Shown piece by piece: positions 41,001 to 42,888 of a stretch of 42,888 bases of DNA. Both the position numbers and the translations under genes were made by a program. The stretch lies in NCBI RefSeq assembly GCF_011806385.1, contig NZ_JAATOX010000023.1:1-42888 (forward strand), given 5' to 3'. The notes under the pieces were generated by a model. The model searched no databases and had not been told where the DNA came from. It worked only from the letters and a program-made list of their open reading frames with translations. Source of the stretch: Phaeobacter sp. HF9A (GTDB taxonomy: Bacteria > Pseudomonadota > Alphaproteobacteria > Rhodobacterales > Rhodobacteraceae). Within the stretch, counting starts at the first letter, position 1, and every line of letters begins with the position of its first letter.

Positions 41001-41028
41001 AAAACGACTCCGAGTAAGCCTGACCTAG
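38017..41028 (+). CDS. PHP-domain plus SMC-like ATPase (TrlF-like), putative defence protein
   Basis: A 1003-aa protein; I take the ATG at 38017 (MIDTNILLRGSEWRRWDPHI). Residues about 10-290 are a PHP-type metal-dependent phosphoesterase: WDPHIHAPGT, LGVTDYYS, NVELRYG and the late HGSDAHE. An ABC/SMC-like ATPase follows, with Walker A IGARGSGKTA (Lys353), a long charged coiled coil (about 485-790), signature-like LSPGTRGIVLLLLYLA near 875 and Walker B IDQPEENLD (Asp902, Glu905-906), then VVTHNANL. The architecture matches PHP-ATPases called TrlF-like in databases, often found in islands. Expected role: a nucleic-acid-responsive nuclease or hydrolase. GC and codon use (AGA, CTA, GTA) differ from the host genes. 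Confidence 0.85.
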   Translation: MIDTNILLRGSEWRRWDPHIHAPGTVLNDQYPTFEGEPTEEAWDLYLRALETSTPVIEALGVTDYYSTECYQKVREFGQRGRLGSVGLIFPNVELRYGVGTAKGAPVNFHLMVSPEDPEHLEKLSRFLAKLTFKSGTDTYRCTPEDIRRLGRDFTGKSLNDRAAFSAGANQFKIEVDPFIEAWQDTPWIRDNALIAVPGSNQDGSAGLQKDASLAALRRKIERIANVIFASQPKQRDFWAGLSGKLSEEDFIDSYGCYKPCMHGSDAHELARVGVPDLQRYTWIKGDLSFESLRQVCLEPVHRVIVATDPPTGALSSQAISCVSVKNADWFGNKPIPLNAGLIGIIGARGSGKTALADMIAGGAYALSDHVNEKSFVRRARELLGDAEPCLCWQDGTETSNPLSSIDHEEVWDAPKVQYLSQQFVEQLCSSDGATEALLKEIQRVIFLSHPRETRADAVDFGQLLDLRAARGREARQRYEIAIAQIGEQIGKLRDQQNALNGLKRKRDDLADQKRKDNDQRAKLVPKSAEKHAQDYEKVTLAAEKVRQAIEGEDRRLAQLDLLEDYVNDFQNRQVPNQLAELKAEHARAGLEDAMWESFRLKFTGDVSGTIEAERKQAGKRKKQLTGKAAVKPSPEDPPTEVSLLPADTPIETLPLSLLAAEEERLQRLIGVDKNKQRQHAQLSEKIRRADASLKSLETQIQTSEAAKTEIAAKLEERDRSYEGVFAGIVAEEVALADLYAPLMKRLDRESGALGKLRFSIRRHVDVKSWADRGEELFDKRRSSGFQGLGALQKAAMVHLAPSWQNGDAAAVSAAMAEFRDKHDQDIRASAKVDPNIDRPSWLRWLKDASEWLYSTEHIRLSYGIQYEGVELETLSPGTRGIVLLLLYLAIDTEDDRPLIIDQPEENLDPKSIFNELVGLFRDAKLRRQIIVVTHNANLIVNTDAEQVIVAECGPLRANSLPNFTYTSGSLENPVIRKHVCEILEGGERAFQERAKRLRVSLT

Positions 41029-41092
41029 TCTTCGGGTCCAAGTTTACTCTTGCTTACGGACGGCATTTTTGATCGCGGGGAAATTTCAACTC

Positions 41093-42472
41093 ATGGATTA
41101 CAGCAAATACTCTACGATTGTGTTTTTGGATGCAAACGTCATCTTGGAAGGCGGCAAGATTGGTGATCAGCCATGGCATGAGATTGATGATTCCGGCGGA
41201 ATTTTGCTGCTTTTTGTTCCTCAAGTCCTGAAAGAGATTGATAGCAAGAAGCGGGATGGTCGACTTGCTAAACATGCACGGGACTTCAATCGGTTGATTG
41301 CGCCCGCAGCCGAGACAGGCGGGCCTGTTCGATTGGTTGACGGTCCACCTTTGGTCGATCTGTCACTTGCAGTAACGAACCGCGTCGATTGGGACAAGCT
41401 TCATGATCTTGATCCCGAGGAGCCAGACGCTCGCGTTGTGGCGCAGGTGCTAAACGAAAAGCACACTAACTTTGATGCAAGGTTGTTTGTAAGTCAGGAT
41501 ATTAACCCCATCGGGATGGCGACACGACATGGTTTGAAAGTGAAAAGATTGCCAGAAAGCTGGTTGCGAGCAGCGGAGCCGAGTCCAGATCAACGAAAGA
41601 TCAGCAAGCTCGAGGAGCAGGTCCGGGTTTTGAAGGCCACCGAACCAGACCTTGAGGTACTGGTAAACTTTTCAAGTGGGGAACCATTTGTGCATGTCGC
41701 TGTTCCAGATCTGACTCCAGAACAGAAACAGGAGTTACAGCAGGTCATAATCGATGAAAACCCAAGGGTTTCGGAGGGACAACGTGGTATGTTGACTGCT
41801 GCATTAAATTATGACCACGAATACAATGGGAAATACAAGCGATGGCAGAATAAGACAGTACCGAACTTCGCCAAATCTCTTAGCAATGACATCAATCTCA
41901 TGTGGGCGCAAACGCCAATATCTTTCGAGCTGCGCAATAACGGAGCAGTTCAAGCAGAGGACTTGGTTCTAAATGTGAAGGTAGTTAATGGCACGATATC
42001 AGATCGTTGGAATATTGTTCCAGTCTACCCCCCTGCTCCGAGGCCGGATCCGAACAGACTTTTCTCTGGCATGCATAACTACACATCATTGAGTGACGTT
42101 CGCACGCTGAACATTGGCCGTCATGAAATGTGTTTCTACAATGATGCAGATGGTGGCGATTCATTTGAGGTGCATTGCCAGGACTTCCGGCACGGTCGAA
42201 GCTGGGTGTTTGATGCTATCTTGACCGCTGAACCAACAACGAGCGACGATGTCGTTCTAATAATAGACATCACGGCCTCTAACATGAGAGGCAGCACTCA
42301 AAAGGTGTTCAAACTTTCTCATGCTGTCTGTTCAAAGGAGCTGTCGTCGATTTACGATATCCGAGGCTTGGGATTTGTAGCTGATCTGCCAATGAAAGAG
42401 GAACTAAAACAGTTTGACGAGGATCATGACTTCTCCCGGTTCAATTTTTTGAACTATGACAAAGAGGATTGA
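41093..42472 (+). CDS. PIN-domain protein with a C-terminal unknown domain
   Basis: A 459-aa protein; I choose the ATG at 41093 (MDYSKYSTIVFLDANVILEG) because the PIN fold begins directly after it; an in-frame TTG at 41069 is possible. Acidic PIN positions include Asp in VFLDANVI, Glu in QVLKEIDSKK, Asp in EEPDARVVAQVL and Asp in LFVSQDINPIGMATRHGL. Together they coordinate metal for RNA cleavage in this family. A short coiled coil follows (KISKLEEQVRVLK), then about 270 residues of beta-rich text I do not recognise (FELRNNGAVQAEDLVLNVKV). It lies 64 bp after the ATPase gene with matching AT-rich codon use, so the pair is probably a unit: sensor ATPase and RNase effector. Confidence 0.8.
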   Translation: MDYSKYSTIVFLDANVILEGGKIGDQPWHEIDDSGGILLLFVPQVLKEIDSKKRDGRLAKHARDFNRLIAPAAETGGPVRLVDGPPLVDLSLAVTNRVDWDKLHDLDPEEPDARVVAQVLNEKHTNFDARLFVSQDINPIGMATRHGLKVKRLPESWLRAAEPSPDQRKISKLEEQVRVLKATEPDLEVLVNFSSGEPFVHVAVPDLTPEQKQELQQVIIDENPRVSEGQRGMLTAALNYDHEYNGKYKRWQNKTVPNFAKSLSNDINLMWAQTPISFELRNNGAVQAEDLVLNVKVVNGTISDRWNIVPVYPPAPRPDPNRLFSGMHNYTSLSDVRTLNIGRHEMCFYNDADGGDSFEVHCQDFRHGRSWVFDAILTAEPTTSDDVVLIIDITASNMRGSTQKVFKLSHAVCSKELSSIYDIRGLGFVADLPMKEELKQFDEDHDFSRFNFLNYDKED

Positions 42473-42509
42473 GCCCGCCTCAAAAATTCGCTTTCGCGGC
42501 GAAGGGCCG

Positions 42510-42794
42510 TTATGCGAGTTGCGACTGCAGCAATCTGGAAAAGGCTATAGCCTCCGGTCTGGGCAGGTCAGTCAGGTCCCGCCGAAGCCGCTGGTTCTCT
42601 TTCTCAAGCTCATTCAGCCGCGTCAGTTGCGACCGCTGCATCCCGCCATAAAGCTTGCGCCATCGATAGAAAGTCTGCTGCGTCACCCCGATCTGGCGCA
42701 CCGCTTCGGCAATCGTCGCACCTTGTCCTTGAAGAACTTCAACCTGCCGAAGCTTCGATACAATCTCTTCCGGCTTCTCTCTCTTCCCAGCCAT
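42510..42794 (-). pseudogene. Truncated IS3-family transposase OrfA
   Basis: A 94-aa frame starting MAGKREKPEEIVSKLRQVEV, with the IS3 OrfA helix-turn-helix (IAEAVRQIGVTQQTFYRWRK) and leucine-zipper region (LTRLNELEKENQRLRRDLTD). In related OrfA proteins the next residues read like SDLTLDK and lead to the frameshift into OrfB. Here, after TDL, the text turns to PRPEAIAFSRLLQSQL, which is unrelated. No OrfB exists to the left, where the PIN gene ends at 42472. The transposase is therefore broken at about 42566-42572 and cannot act. Confidence 0.82.
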
Positions 42795-42888
42795 CGCTGA
42801 TCCTCCAAATTGCGGGGTAATCCCCCCGTTTCTGCGGGGACTTGGTCGTAGAATTTACGCGGCCGTTCTCAGTTTCTGGGCGGGGGTC
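42566..42888 (-). mobile_element. IS3-family insertion-sequence remnant (upstream end)
   Basis: This is the promoter-proximal part of an IS3-type element on the minus strand: the OrfA start plus about 94 bp upstream reaching the window edge. The outermost minus-strand bases GACCCCCGCCCAG could be close to the terminal inverted repeat, but this cannot be fixed here. The downstream end, with OrfB, has been lost. Confidence 0.6.

Larger units (their letters stand above)
33404..42888. mobile_element. Integrated genetic element at tRNA-fMet (right end outside the window)
   Basis: It begins at the tRNA 3' fragment and the integrase. It continues with a TACGTA repeat cluster, an AlpA-like regulator, a conserved small protein, a replication-initiator-like protein and AT-richer cargo. 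Because the fragment is on the minus strand, the intact tRNA gene (5' part plus restored 3' end) should lie to the right, beyond 42888. The element carries no visible phage structural or conjugation genes in this part. Confidence 0.75.

Overview
The window looks like a piece of a Roseobacter-group alphaproteobacterial chromosome (order Rhodobacterales). This rests on high GC, the density of ABC and TRAP uptake operons for amines, betaines and sugar acids, FCD-type GntR regulators, an initiator-tRNA fragment of bacterial type and general protein style. Genus cannot be told from what is visible.

1-8281: a minus-strand uptake and degradation locus. It has a PotABC-type ABC importer (the second permease runs off the left edge and no binding protein is visible), a YtcJ-like amidohydrolase, an amidase, a glyoxalase I and an aldehyde dehydrogenase. 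A divergent FCD regulator sits in the middle. The two minus-strand transcription units share the word TTGTATACG at almost the same distance from their start codons. 8282-10161: a Tat-exported PhoD-type phosphodiesterase. 10162-17051: a sugar-acid operon (enolase-superfamily dehydratase, SDR, zinc dehydrogenase, TRAP transporter) with its own divergent FCD regulator and a perfect operator palindrome.

17121-25370: a methylamine/betaine-type catabolic locus. A six-gene minus-strand operon holds a dimethylglycine/sarcosine dehydrogenase-like flavoprotein, a non-pyrrolysine MttB homologue, a TetR regulator, soxB, soxD and a deletion scar that joins the start of soxA to the end of soxG. A divergent Tat-type family-5 solute-binding protein stands alone. 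Two near-identical palindromes, 33 bp apart, lie between the two units.

25371-33256: the most unusual region. A 138-aa protein has a wholly acidic first half and a strongly cationic, four-cysteine second half. It is followed by a strong hairpin, a 91-aa protein and a subtilisin-family protease that lacks a signal peptide. A LuxR-type regulator converges on these genes. A SARP/TPR-type regulator begins a second operon with a PAP2-type phosphatase carrying (Asn-Arg)12 and a second subtilisin-like protease. I propose a peptide production and processing system of unknown type, with tandem regulatory repeats ahead of the precursor gene.

33404-42888: an integrated element. It starts at a 45-bp 3' fragment of an initiator tRNA gene next to a tyrosine integrase. 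Next come a cluster of TACGTA repeats, an AlpA-like regulator, a conserved small protein, a hairpin-rich stretch and a replication-initiator-like protein. An AT-richer two-gene cargo then encodes a PHP/SMC-like ATPase and a PIN-domain protein, probably a defence module, followed by a decayed IS3-type transposase. The orientation of the tRNA fragment implies that the element continues beyond the right edge.
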